Assembly: GCA_037045045.1 (NCBI GenBank)
Contig: JBAOHL010000005.1
Coordinates: 310,001-374,000, forward strand
Reading direction: 5' to 3'
DNA length: 64,000 nucleotides
DNA from: Phosphoribacter sp037045045
GTDB taxonomy: Bacteria; Actinomycetota; Actinomycetes; Actinomycetales; Dermatophilaceae
Made by a program: the position numbers and the translations under genes
Notes under the pieces: model-generated
What the model saw: the letters and a program-made list of their open reading frames with translations, nothing else
Database searches by the model: none
What the model was told of the DNA's origin: nothing
Part shown: positions 51,179 through 63,500 of the stretch, one piece after another
Position numbering within the stretch: position 1 is the first letter of the stretch
Layout: every line of letters starts with the position of its first letter

Positions 51179-54100
51179 ATGAGTGCACGTGAGGTCCAGC
51201 CAGTCGCGGTCGTCGGTGCCGCGGCGATCATGCCGATGGCCCCGACCGGGGACGCCTTCTGGGCGAACATCAAGGGCGGGCGGTACTGCATCAGCGAAGT
51301 GCCGACCGAGCGGTGGGACCCGGCCCGGTACTTCAGCCCCGACCACGCGGCGCGGGACAAGACGTACTCGACCATCGGCGGCTGGGTCCACGAGTTCGAA
51401 TGGGACCCGATCGCCTGGAAGATGCCGATCCCCCCGACCGTGCAGTCCCAGATGGACATCAGCCAGAAGTGGTCGCTCTCGGCCGCCCGGCGCGCCCTCA
51501 TGGAGGCCGGTTGGCCCTCGTGGAGCGCCGACAACGACAACGTCGCGGTCATCATCGGCAACGCCCTCGGCGGCGAGAAGCACTACCACTCGAGCATGCG
51601 GATCTGGATGCCGCAGTTCCTGCACTACCTCCAGGGCGCGCCGTCCATGCGGGCGCTGCCCGCCGACGTCCAGGAGCAGATCGTCGCCGAGGCCCTGACG
51701 GCCTACAAGGGCGACATGTTCGAGATCACCGAGGACACCATGCCCGGCGAGCTGGCCAACGTCGTGGCCGGCCGCATCGCCAACGTGCTCAACCTGCGCG
51801 GCCCCAACTACACGACCGACGCCGCGTGCGCCTCCGGTCTGGCTGCGGTGAACAGCGCGATCCTCGGCCTGCAGGACCACCAGTTCGACGCGGTCGTCAC
51901 CGGCGGCGATCGACCGGAACATGGGCGTCGACGCGTTCGTCAAGTTCTGCAAGATCGGGGCGCTGTCGGCGACCGGCACCCGCCCGTTCGACGCGGGCGC
52001 CGACGGATTCGTCATGGGCGAGGGCGCGGCCCTGTTCGTCCTCAAGCGCCTCGACGACGCCGAGCGCGACGGCAACACGATCTACGCGACGATCCTCGGG
52101 GTCGGCGGGTCCTCCGACGGCAAGGGCAAGGGCATCACCGCGCCCAACCCGGTCGGCCAGCAACTCGCCGTGGCCCGTGGCTGGGAACGGGCCGGGGTCG
52201 ACCCGGCCACCGTCTCGGCCATCGAGGCGCACGGGACCTCGACCCGCGTCGGCGACGCCGCCGAGCTCGAGACCCTCACCAAGGTCTTCGGCGCCGCCGG
52301 TGCCCCGAAACGCTCCATCGCCCTGGGGTCGGTGAAGTCCAACATCGGCCACCTCAAGGCCGGCGCCGGCGCCGCCGGGCTGTACAAGATGGTCCGGTCG
52401 CTGCACGAGAAGGTCCTCGCGCCGTCGCTGAACTTCGTCAACCCCAACGACAACGTCGACTGGGACAACGTGTCCTGCTACGGTCAACACCGAGCTGCGC
52501 GAGTGGGCCCTGCCGGCCAGTGGCGTGCCTCGTCGCGGTGGGGTCAGCGCCTTCGGCTTCGGCGGCACGAACTTCCACGTCGTCTGCGAGGAGCACGTGC
52601 CCGGCCGCTACCAGCCCACTCCCCGCACGTTCGCCGTCCCGGAGGCCGCACCCGTGTCCAACACGCCCACGTATGCCGCGGCGCCGGCCGCCGCGGGAGT
52701 CACCGCGACCGTGCCCGGCGCAGTGACCGCGCCGGTGGCGCGCAAGACCCCGCTGCGCGGGGCCCTGGTCCTCGGCGGCCGGGACGAGGCCGACCTGCTC
52801 GCCCAGGTACAGACCGCGCTGGCCGCGGCCAAGGCCGGCAGCGCACCGGCCCCCGCCGCCCCGGACCCGGCGCTCGCCGGAGCGCCCGTGCGCATCGCCG
52901 TCGACTACGGCGACGCGGCCGAGCTCGCCGGCAAGCTCGAGAAGCTCGTCATGGGCGCTGTCCACCGGCAACCCCGCGATCTTCAAGATGCTGCGGCAGC
53001 AGGGCGTGTTCCTCGGTCGCGGGCCGGCGCCCAAGGTCGCCTTCCTCTACACCGGCCAGGGCTCGCAGTACGTCAACATGCTCCGCGCGCTCTACGACCG
53101 CGAACCGCTCGTCAAGCGACGACCTTCGACGCCGCCGGACCGCGTGATGACCCCACTGCTGGGGCGCCCGCTGACCTCGTTCATCTACGTCGACCCGACC
53201 GACGCGGCGGCGGTGAAGACCGCGACCGAGCCAGCTCATGCAGACCGAGATCACCCAGCCCGCGGTGCTCGCGACCGACCTGTCCCTCACCCGGCTGCTT
53301 CGCGGCATACGGCATCGAACCCGACATGGTCATGGGACACAGCCTCGGCGAGTACGGCGCGCTCGTTGCCGCGCGGCGCGCTGACGCTTCGACGCCGCTC
53401 TCGAGGCCGTGAGCGCCCGGGGCCGCGAGATGGCCAACGTCTCCGTCGAGGACAACGGCGCGATGGCCGCGGTGTTCGGGCCGCTTGTCGGAGATCCAGA
53501 CGGTCGTCGCCGAGGCCGAAGGCTACGTCGTCATCGCGAACATCAACTCCTACTACGCAGGCCGTCGTCGGCGGCGGCACCCAAGCCGTCGAGAAGATCG
53601 TCGAGACGCTTCGCCGACCTGGGCATGCGGGCGGTCCGCATTCCGGTGAGCCACGCGTTCCACACGGCGATCGTCGCGCCGGCCTCGGCCGCGCTTCGTC
53701 AACGGCGCTGCGCCGCCTGGACATGCGTCCCCCGCAGCTGCCGATCGTCGCCAACGTGACCGGCCAGTTTTACCCGACGAGCGCCGACGACCGAGTTCAT
53801 GCTCGACTTCGCCGGCAAGCAGATCGCCTCGCCCGTGCAGTTCGTCAAGGGCCTGCAGACCCTCTACGACGCCGGGCGCCCGGGTGTTCGTCGAGATCGG
53901 GCCCGAAGAAGGCCCTGCACCGGCTTCGTCGAGGACGTCCTGGGCGACCACCACGACGACGTCATGGCGCTGTTCACCAACCACCACAAGCTCGTCGACG
54001 ACGTCGCGGTCAACCAGGCCCTCTGCGGGCTGTATGCCGCGGGCCACGGCTTCGACACGCCGGCCACGGTCGCCGCGCTCGACGTCCCGGCCGCGACACC

Positions 54101-57100
54101 CGCCCCGGCAGCGGCCCATGCGGTCACTGCCCCCACCCCGTCGGCGCCGGTCGCCGCGGCACCGGCGACCCCTGCCGTCTCGCCGGCCGCGCTGGCTCCC
54201 ACCGGTCCAGGGCCCTCCCCCGAGGTCATCACCGAACTCGGCCGGATGTTCGCCGACGTGCTCACCAAGGGGATGGCGCTGGTCGGCGGTGCACCCGCTC
54301 CGGCGACGCCGGCCGTGGCCGCGACCCCCGCGCCGGCCCCTGCCGCCAACCGGGGCGAGCCGGCCCTGGAGCCGCTCGTCATCACCGGTGCGGCGCTCGG
54401 GCTGCCCGGTGTCGACAACACCTTCGACGACGCGAACATCGCCCGCATCCTCGGCGGCGAGCAGTCCTCATCCGACCGCTGCCCATGTCGATCCGCGAAC
54501 GCCGATGGCCGACATGCGGATCACCCGGCTGGTCAAGGACGCCAGCGGCGGCGGGTCGTTCCAGGTCATCGACAACCCCGACGACGTCATCAAGCTCGCC
54601 GGACGGCTCGCGCGGATCAGCCTCGTCGACCAGTTCGGTATCGACTCGGCGCGCGACGAGGCCGCTCGACTGGTCCACCCGGATGGCCATCGCCGCGGGC
54701 ATCGACGCGCTGCGTGACGCCGGCATCCCGCTGGTGCATGCGGTACAAGACGACCACCCTGGGCACCCAGCTGCCCGACCAGCTGGCTGCTGCCCGAGGC
54801 GCTGCGCGACGACACCGGCGTCGATCTTCGCCTCCGCGTTCCCGGGCGCGACGCGCTTCGCCGAGGACCTCGACGCGCTACGCCACCGACCGAGCCCGCC
54901 GCGAGCACCTGCGCGCCGGCTCGAAGGCCTGCGCGCGCAGATGGCCGACGGACGACGCCGTCGGCCGGCGAGACTCGACCGGCCGCATCGCCGAGCTCGA
55001 GCCGCACGCTCGAGACCGAGCCCTACGTCGTTCGACCGGCGGTTCCTCTTCCGGGTCCTGGCCATGGGGCACTGCGCAGTTCGCCGAGCTCATCGGCGCC
55101 CGCGGCCCGAACACCCAGGTCAACTCCGCCTGCGCGAGCACGACCCAGGCCGTCGCGCTCGCCGAGGACTGGATCCGCGCCGGCCGGTGCCGCCGGGTGC
55201 ATCATCATCGCCGCCGACGACGTCACGCAGCGACGAACTGCATCCCGTGGGTCGCCGCCGGGTTCCTCGCCACCGGCGCCGCCGCGACCGACGAGCGGGT
55301 CGAGGACGCCGCCACTGCCGTTCGACAAGCGCCGGCACGGCATGATCATCGGCATCGGGTGCCGCCGCGCTCGTCGTCGAGAGCGGCCGACGCGGCCCGC
55401 GAGCGCGGCATCCAGCCGATCTGCGAGATGCTCGGCACGGTCACCGCCAACAGCGCCTTCCACGGCACCGCGCCTCGACGTCGAGCACATCGGCGGCGTC
55501 ATGGACGGCACTGGTCAGCGAGGCCGAGCGCCCGTGGGGTCGACACGCACGAGATCGCCGACCGAGACGATGTTCGTCTCGCACGAGACCTACACCCCGG
55601 CCCGCGGCGGCAGCGCGGCCGGCCGAGATCAAGGCGCTGCGCCACGTCTTCGGCGCGGACGCCGACAAGATCGTCATCACCAACACCAAGGGCTTCACCG
55701 GCCACGCCATGGGCGCCGGCATCGAGGACGTCGTCGCCGATCAAGGCGCTGGAGACCGGCATCGTGCCGCCGGTGCCCAACTACAAGGTGCCCGACCCGG
55801 ACCTCGGCGACGCTCAACCTCTCCCAGGGCGGTCAGCTACCCGGTGGAGTACGCCCTGCGGCTGGCCGCCGGCTTCGGCTCGCAGATCGCCATGACGCTG
55901 CTGCGGCGGACACCCGATGCCCGACAAGCCGCCGGGTCGCCCCGGGCGCCAGCTCGGCTTCGCCAACCGCATCGCCGACCCGGCCGCCTGGCAGCGCTGG
56001 CTCGACCGCATCGCCGGTCGCAGCGGCGCCACCCTCGAGGTGGACCACCGCAAGTTGCGCATCGTCGACCGCGGCGCTCCGCAGCAGCCGAGCGAGGCTC
56101 GGACGAACACCCCCGTCCCGTATGCCGGTCGCCTGGCTCCCAGCGCCGCCCCGTCGTTCGCGCCGGCAGGAACGCCCGCGACCGTCCCGGCACCGGTGCC
56201 CAGCCAGCCCGTCGCCGCGCCTGCGCCGGCCCCGTCCCCGGTCGCCACGCCACCGGTGGTCGTTGCCGCCGCGCCGGCGAGCGTCGTCGCCGCGCCCGTT
56301 CCCGCCGCACCGCCGAGCGACCCGGTGCTCGACCAGGTCGTCGGCATCGTTGCCGATCTCACCGGCTACCCGCCGGACCTGCTCGACCCCGACCTGGACC
56401 TGGAAGCCGACCTCGGCGTCGACACCGTCAAACAAGCCGAAGTCTTCGCCGCAGTCCGCGAACACTACGGCGTCGAACGCGACGACACCCTGTCGCTACG
56501 CGACTTCCCCACCATCAACCACGTCGTCGCCTGGGTTCGCGACAAAGCCGGCATCCCCGCCCCCACGGCGGCAACCCCACCGGCCGCCGCCACGGCTCCC
56601 GCCGGTGTCGCCGCCCCCGCCGCCCCTGCCGCACCGCCGAGCGATCCGGTGCTCGACCAGGTCGTCGGCATCGTCGCCGATCTCACCGGCTACCCGCCGG
56701 ACCTGCTCGACCCCGACCTGGACCTGGAAGCCGACCTCGGCGTCGACACCGTCAAACAAGCCGAAGTCTTCGCCGCAGTCCGCGAACACTACGGCGTCGA
56801 ACGCGACGACACCCTCTCCCTGCGCGACTTCCCCACCATCAACCACGTCGTCGCCTGGGTCCGCGACAAGGCCGGCATCCCCGCGCCAACAGCCCCCGCC
56901 CCGGCAACCGGGGCCCCAGCCGGAGCAGCAGCAACGCCCGCGCCCGCAGCCACGGTCTCGTCTGCGCCGGCGCCAGCAGCGGCCGGCGGTGACGAGGTCA
57001 CCGCCGTCGTCGTCGGCATCGTCGCCGACCTCACCGGCTACCCGCCGGAGCTGCTCGACCCGGACCTGGACCTGGAAGCCGACCTCGGCGTCGACACCGT

Positions 57101-60100
57101 CAAACAAGCCGAAGTCTTCGCCGCAGTCCGCGAACACTACGGCGTCGAACGCGACGACACCCTGTCGCTACGCGACTTCCCCACCATCAACCACGTCGTC
57201 GCCTGGGTCCGCGACAAGGCCGGCATCCCCGAACCCGCCGCGCCAGCCCTCGCAACAGATACCCCGGCCCCTGCACCAGTGGCCGCAGCACCGGAACAAG
57301 CGGCGCCCACAACGACAACAGCAGCGGCACCCGCCGCGGCTGGCGGTGACGAGGTCACCGCCGTCGTCGTCGGCATCGTCGCGGACCTCACCGGCTACCC
57401 GCCGGAGCTGCTCGACCCCGACCTGGACCTGGAAGCCGACCTCGGCGTCGACACCGTCAAACAAGCCGAAGTCTTCGCCGCAGTCCGCGAACACTACGGC
57501 GTCGAACGCGACGACACCCTCTCCCTACGCGACTTCCCCACCATCAACCACGTCGTCGCCTGGGTCCGCGACAAGGCCGGCATCCCCGCCCCGGCGGTCG
57601 CCGCCCCGATCCCCGCAGCAGCAGGTGCCGCCCCGGCCCCTGCACCAGTGGCCGCAGCACCGGAACAAGCGGCGCCCGCAACGACAACGGCAGCGGCACC
57701 CGCCGCGGCCGGCGGTGACGAGGTCACCGCCGTCGTCGTCGGCATCGTCGCGGACCTCACCGGCTACCCGCCGGAGCTGCTCGACCCCGACCTGGACCTG
57801 GAAGCAGACCTCGGCGTCGACACCGTCAAACAAGCCGAAGTCTTCGCCGCAGTCCGCGAACACTACGGCGTCGAACGCGACGACACCCTGTCGCTACGCG
57901 ACTTCCCCACCATCAACCACGTCGTCGCCTGGGTGCGGGAGAAGGCCGGGCTCGACGCAGCCTCGGCGCCGGCCACGCCTGCGCCAGACCACAGCTCCAC
58001 CGCGGCCCCTCCCGCACCCAGTGCCCCCGAGACCGTCCAGGGCGACCTGCACGCCATCGACGCACTCCCGCGCCGGATCCCCGTCCCCGTCCTGCGCCCG
58101 GCCCTCGGCGCCTGCGTCGAGACCGGCGTGGTCCTCGACGGCGCCCGGGTCATCGTCATGCTCGACGAAGGCGGCGTCGGCGAGGCCCTGCTCAAGCGGC
58201 TCGACAAGGCCGGGGCGACGACGCTCGTCCTCGAACCCGGCATACCGACCGAGGACCTGTCCGCGCGCCTGGACCAGTGGCTGGCCGACGGGCCGATCGC
58301 CGGGGTCTACTGGCTCCCGGCTCTCGACGACGAAGGCCCCCACGAGGACCTCGACCTCGCCGGATGGACCGAGGCCCTGCGGCGGCGGGTCAAGGCGCTC
58401 TACACGACGATGCGACGACTGTGGGAGACGAGCCCGTTCCTCGTCTCAGGCACCCGCCTGGGCGGTCGGCACGGGTACGGCGCCGACGGGGCCACCAGCC
58501 CGATGGGCGGCGCGGTCACCGGATTCACCAAGTCGTACCAGAAGGAACGCCCCGAGGCCCTCGTCAAGGCGCTCGACCTGCCGGCCAGCCGCAAGACGGC
58601 CGCTGTCGCCGACCAGCTCATCGACGAGACGCTGCGCGACCCGGGCGCCGTCGAGATCGGGCTGCTCGACGGGCTGCGCTGGGGTGTCGGCTTCGCCGAG
58701 ACGCCGTTCCCGGCCCTCTCCGAGGACGGCTCGCCCGACGGCCCAGGCGGTATGCCGCTCGGCCCGGACGCGGTCTTCCTCGTCACCGGGGCGGCGGGCA
58801 GCATCGTCTCGGCGATCACCGCCGATCTGGCGAAGGCCAGCGGCGGCACCTTCCACCTGCTCGACCTCACCCCGACGCCCGACCCGGCCGACCCCGACCT
58901 CGCCGCGTTCGCCACAGCGAAGGACAGCCTCAAGACGACGCTCGCGGCCCGGATGAAGGACCGCGGCGAACGTCCGACCCCGGTGGCCATCGACAAGGAG
59001 ATCGCCGGGATCGAGCGACGGGCCGCCGCGTTGGCGGCGATCCAGGCGGTCGAGGCGGCCGGCGGCACCGCGCACTACCACTCGGTCGACCTCACCGACG
59101 GCCCGGCGGTCGCCGCGGTCATGGCCGACGTGGCCGAGCGCAGCGGCAAGCTCGACGTGCTGCTGCACGCCGCAGGCCTGGAGATCAGCCGCAACCTGCC
59201 CGAGAAGGAGCCGAGGGAGTACGACCTCGTCTTCGACGTCAAGACGTCCGGGTGGTTCAACGTCTGGTCGGCCGCGAGCCGGATGCCGGTCGGCGCCACC
59301 GTCGTGTTCTCCTCGGTGGCCGGCCGGTTCGGCAACCAGGGGCAGACCGACTACAGCGCCGCCAACGACCTGCTGTGCAAGGTCACCTCGGCGATGCGTC
59401 GGATCCGCCCGGACACCCGGGCGTTGGCGCTGGACTGGACCGCGTGGGGCGGCATCGGCATGGCCACCCGGGGCTCCATCCCCAAGATCATGGAGATGGC
59501 CGGCGTCCAGATGCTCCCGCCGGAGGCCGGCGTCGCGTGGATCCGCCGCGAACTCGCGTCCTCGGCATACCGCGGAGAGGTCGTCGTCGCGGGCGAACTC
59601 GGCCAGATGGCCCCCGACTGGGGCGACACCGGCGGGATCGACCCGGCCGCGGTGCTCGGCTCCGGTACCTCCGGCCCGATGACCGGGGAGGTCACCTTCC
59701 AGACCCAGCACGGGCTCGTCGTGCGGACCACGCTCGACCCGGCGCGCCAGGGCTTCCTCGATGACCACCGCATCGACGGCACCCCCGTCTTGCCCGGGGT
59801 CATGGGGATGGAGGGGTTCGCCGAGGCCAGCGCGCTGATCGCCCCGTCGGGCTATCGCGTCGGCGCCATCGAGGACGTGTCGTTCTACGCCCCGGTGAAG
59901 TTCTTCCGCGACGAGCCGCGCACGGTGACCGTGACGGCTCGGGTCGAACCCGACCCGGACGGGCCCGACCTGCTCTCCCGGTGCACGCTCACCGCCGAGC
60001 GGTCCCTGCCCGGACAGTCCGCCCCCACGGTGACGACCCACTTCACCGGCACGGTGCGCCTGACCACCGCCGACGCGCAGCAGGACCACATCGACCTGTC

Positions 60101-60566
60101 GACCGAGCCCGCCGAGGCGAGCATGGGGCCGCAGGACGTCTACGCGTTCTACTTCCACGGCCCGGCCTACCAGGTCATCGAACAGGGCTGGCGCAACGGC
60201 GACGGGTCGATGACTCGCTTCACCGACCCGCTGCCGGACAACCACGCCCCGGCCGACGCCCCAGTGCGTTCGGCCCCACGCCTGGCCGAGCTGTGCTTCC
60301 AGACCTCCGGGCTCTGGGAGGCGGGCACCGAGGGACGCATGGGTCTGCCCACCCGGGTCGGCCGCGTCCGGGTGCTGCGGGACCCGGCGCAGGTGCAGGG
60401 GCGCCTATTCGGCCTGGCCTGGCCCAAGGGACCGAGCACCTTCGACTGCGCCGTCGTCGACGGCGCCGGCGACGTGCTCATGCGGATGGAGGGGTACCAA
60501 AGCGTCGAGCTGCCGGCCCCCTTGCCCGACGCGGTCCAGCAGACCCTGCGCGCCACGTTCGGCTAG
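51179..60566 (+). CDS. KS-AT-KS-(ACP)5-KR-DH megasynthase, PUFA/secondary-lipid synthase-like (frame broken by insertions as read)
   Basis: Iterative type I synthase, about 3112 residues after removing about 49 one-base insertions between 51908 and 55916; 55917-60566 is read intact. Numbers are for the repaired protein. KS1 (10-460): Cys in TDAACASGL, His in EAHGTSTRVGD, His in KSNIGHLKAG. AT (600-930): GQGSQ and MGHSLGEYGA. KS2 (1057-1557): NSACASTTQA, SHETYTPARGG, TKGFTGHAMG, so fully catalytic and not a chain-length factor. Five tandem carrier domains (1695-2242), each GVDTVKQAE with Thr at the phosphopantetheine site. KR (2268-2811): VTGAAGSIVS, SSVAGRFGNQGQTDYS. DH hot-dog (2818-3112): DDHRIDGTPVLPGV. 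No ER or thioesterase. Start ATG 51179 with AAAGGA. It lies between an acyl-CoA dehydrogenase and a carboxylase gene; product unknown. Confidence 0.85.
56311..57955 (+). repeat. Five near-identical carrier-domain repeats inside the megasynthase gene
   Basis: Core units begin (GTCGTCGGCATC) at 56337, 56661, 57009, 57366 and 57735; the roughly 240-bp cores are almost identical at nucleotide level, including synonymous sites, while the Ala/Pro linkers differ. Units 1-2 start PPSDPVLDQVVGIV and units 3-5 GGDEVTAVVVGIV, so two subtypes duplicated separately. Thr codons (ACC) at 56424, 56748, 57096, 57453 and 57822. Recent duplication or ongoing conversion is likely, and copy number may be misassembled. 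Confidence 0.93.
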
Positions 60567-60599
60567 GGCGCTGTCCCACAAGTGAATCGGAGGCCCACC

Positions 60600-63500
60600 A
60601 TGGCGGCCATCAGGCGCCTGGCCATCATCGACCGCGGCGAGCCGGTCATGCGGATCCTCGCGGCGATCGCCGACCACAACCGCCGTGGTCGGGGCCAACC
60701 GATCACCAGCGTCGTGCTCCACGACGAGAGCAGGGCGCGGGCGTGGTACGCCCGGGAGGCCGACGAGGTCGCCAGCCTGCCCCGTCGACCGAGGGGCGAT
60801 GACCCGTACGCCGGCCCGAGCCCGCAGGACATCGTCGCCGCGGTGCGCAAGGCCGACGCGGACGCCGCCTGGCTCGGCCCGGTGCCCTCGGTCGCGGACG
60901 CCGATATCGTCGACGCCTTGGCCACGGCCGAAATTCGCGTCGTCGGCGCGGACGCCGCGACGATCCGACGGCTTCAGGACCCCGACGAGCTCGCGGCGCT
61001 CGGCGCCGGTGTCGGCCTGTCCGCGCCTCCCGCGGACCTGCCCGACACGGGCTGGCGACGCATCCAGATCCCCGTCGTCGCCGACGCTGCCGGCACGGTG
61101 TGGACCCTGGGGCTGCGCGACGCGAGCACCAGCCACGACGGCATCGTCCTGCTCTGCGAGACCCCCGCGCCGGGGATCCCCGAACCGACCTCGGGCGCGC
61201 TGGCCCACGCGGCCCGGCGGCTGACTCGCGCCGCGGCATACCACGGGGTCGGTGTTATCGAACTGGCCTTGTCCACCGACGCGGAAACGTTCTGGCTGCT
61301 CGGTTTCGACACCCTCTCCCGGCCCGAACATGCCCTCTCCGAGGAGATCTTCGGGCGCAGCCTCGCCGACCTCAGCCTCGACCTCGCCCTCGGGGAACAC
61401 CTCCCGCCCGAGCCACCACCCTCCAGCGGGCACGCCGTCGACGTGCGCCTGCTCGCCCGCGACCCCGACCACGGGATGCGCGCATCCGGCGGGCGCATCG
61501 AACTGCTCTCACTGCCGGTCGGTGCCGGGGTGCGCCTCGACGCGACGCCCCGCGAGGGCGACGTCGTCGACGGAGACCGAGACCCCGTCGTCGCCACGGT
61601 GACGGCCTGGGGCCGCACCCGGGCGGAGGCGCTCGACCGGATGCACGCGGCGCTGGAACGCACCAGCGTGGTCCTCGAACGCGGCACGACGAACCGGGCG
61701 ACCCTGTTGTCGCTCGTCGAGGCCGTGAGTTCCGCGCCCGTTCCGGTCACCGCGGGCTGGTATGCCGGTGCGCTGGCGGCCGGGGACCTCGCGCCGCCCG
61801 CCGACCCGCTCGCGCTCGTCGCCGGCGCCATCGAGGCCTACGAATCCGACAGCGCCCTGGTCAACGCGGCGTTCTTCGCCGCCGCGGCTCGAGGACGCCC
61901 GGCCGCGCCCGAAGCGGTCGGCCAGCGGGTCCTGCTGCACTACCGCGGCGAGGACCACCGCCTGCGGGTGGACCGCACCGGCCCGCGCACGTATCGGATC
62001 CGCGGGCAGCACACCGTCGAGGCCACCGTCGACCGGATCGGCCGGTACGAACGGCGCATCGCCTGTCAGGGCCGCCGGCATCGAGTCATCGCCGTCGAGC
62101 AGGGCGCGGACATCCGGTTGGAGATCGACGGCGTCGCCCACACCGTCGCCCGCGAAGACGGCGTCGTCGTGCGCACCGGGTGGCCCGCGCTGGTGTCGAG
62201 CCTGCTCGTGCACGCCGGCGAGCGGGTCCGGGCCGGACAGCCGGTGGCAGTCCTCGAGTCGATGAAAATGGTCTCGACGGTCACGGCGCCCTTCGACGGC
62301 ACGGTCGCCTCCCTCGCCGTGGCCGAGAACACCCAGGTCGAACGCGGGGCGCCGCTGCTGCGCATCAAGCCGTCCAACTCCGACGAGGCCGTGGTGGCCG
62401 GTCCGGGACTGCTGGGCGAGGGCCTACAGGCGCTCGCCTCGACCGACGCTCCGGGTGAGGCCGTCGACCGGCAGGACGCCGAACGGGTCTACGCGCAAAT
62501 CGTGGACTACCTGCTCGGCTACGACCTGGACCCGGAGAGGTTCCGGGCCCTGCTCGCCCGGCAGGCCGCGCTCAACGCGAGCACCGCCCCGGCAGATCTC
62601 ACCCTGCTGACCTGCGAGGAACGGCTTATCGACCTGTTCGCCGACATCGGGGCGCTCTACCGGCCGCGCACCGAGGCCGAGTCACTCGGGGAGGTCGGTC
62701 AGGCCAACACCCAGGAGTACTTCCTGGGCTACCTGCAGTGGCTCGACGCCGACCAGGCGGGCCTGCCGGAGGGATACCGCCGGCGCCTCGTGCGCGCCCT
62801 CGGGCGCTACGACGTCCGCGAGGTCGCCCGCACCCCGGCGCTGGAAGCGGCGATGGTGTGGATGTTCCGCTCCTTCGCCCGGGTGCCCGAGATGGCCCCC
62901 GTCATCACCGCGATCCTCACCCGCCGGCTCGCCCATCCGCAGGAGTTGGCCCCGCTGGCCGACCGTGCGGCCCGCTACCGGATGGAGCGGCTGGCGGCGG
63001 CCACCGAGGGGCGTCAGCAGACCGTGGCCGACCTGGCCCGCGACGTCATCTTCCACTTCTTCGACGAGCCTCCCATGCTCGCGGCCATGGCCGACCTGCA
63101 ACAGCAGGTCCGCGGCCACCTCGACGCCCTCGCCCAGAGCCCCGACCGCCCGGACCGGGCCGAGCGCATCGACGCCCTCGTCGCCGCCGCGCACCCGCTG
63201 CGCCGCACGCTGCTCGACGCCTGGTCGCAGGTCCCTGCCGACGCCACGGGTGCGGCATACCGCGACGTCCTGCTCGAGACGTACATCCGGCGCTTCTACC
63301 GGATCCGGGCGCTGCGCGAGGTGGGCACGGCCCGCGCGGGCAGCTTCCAGTTCGGCCGGGCCGACTACGACCACGACGGTATGCCGGTGCATCTCGTCGT
63401 GGCGTACCTCCCCCTCGGCCAGGTGTCGGCGTTCGCCGACGCAGTCGCGTCGTCCCTGGCCGCCATCGCCCCGCAGACGAAGATCGTCGTCGACCTCGTC

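Noticed and set aside
51179..55920. Several separate genes or programmed frameshifting in the synthase
   Set aside because: Fragments are consecutive pieces of the same KS, AT and KS2 domains, without starts or ribosome-binding sites, and frameshift sites have no common slippery sequence.
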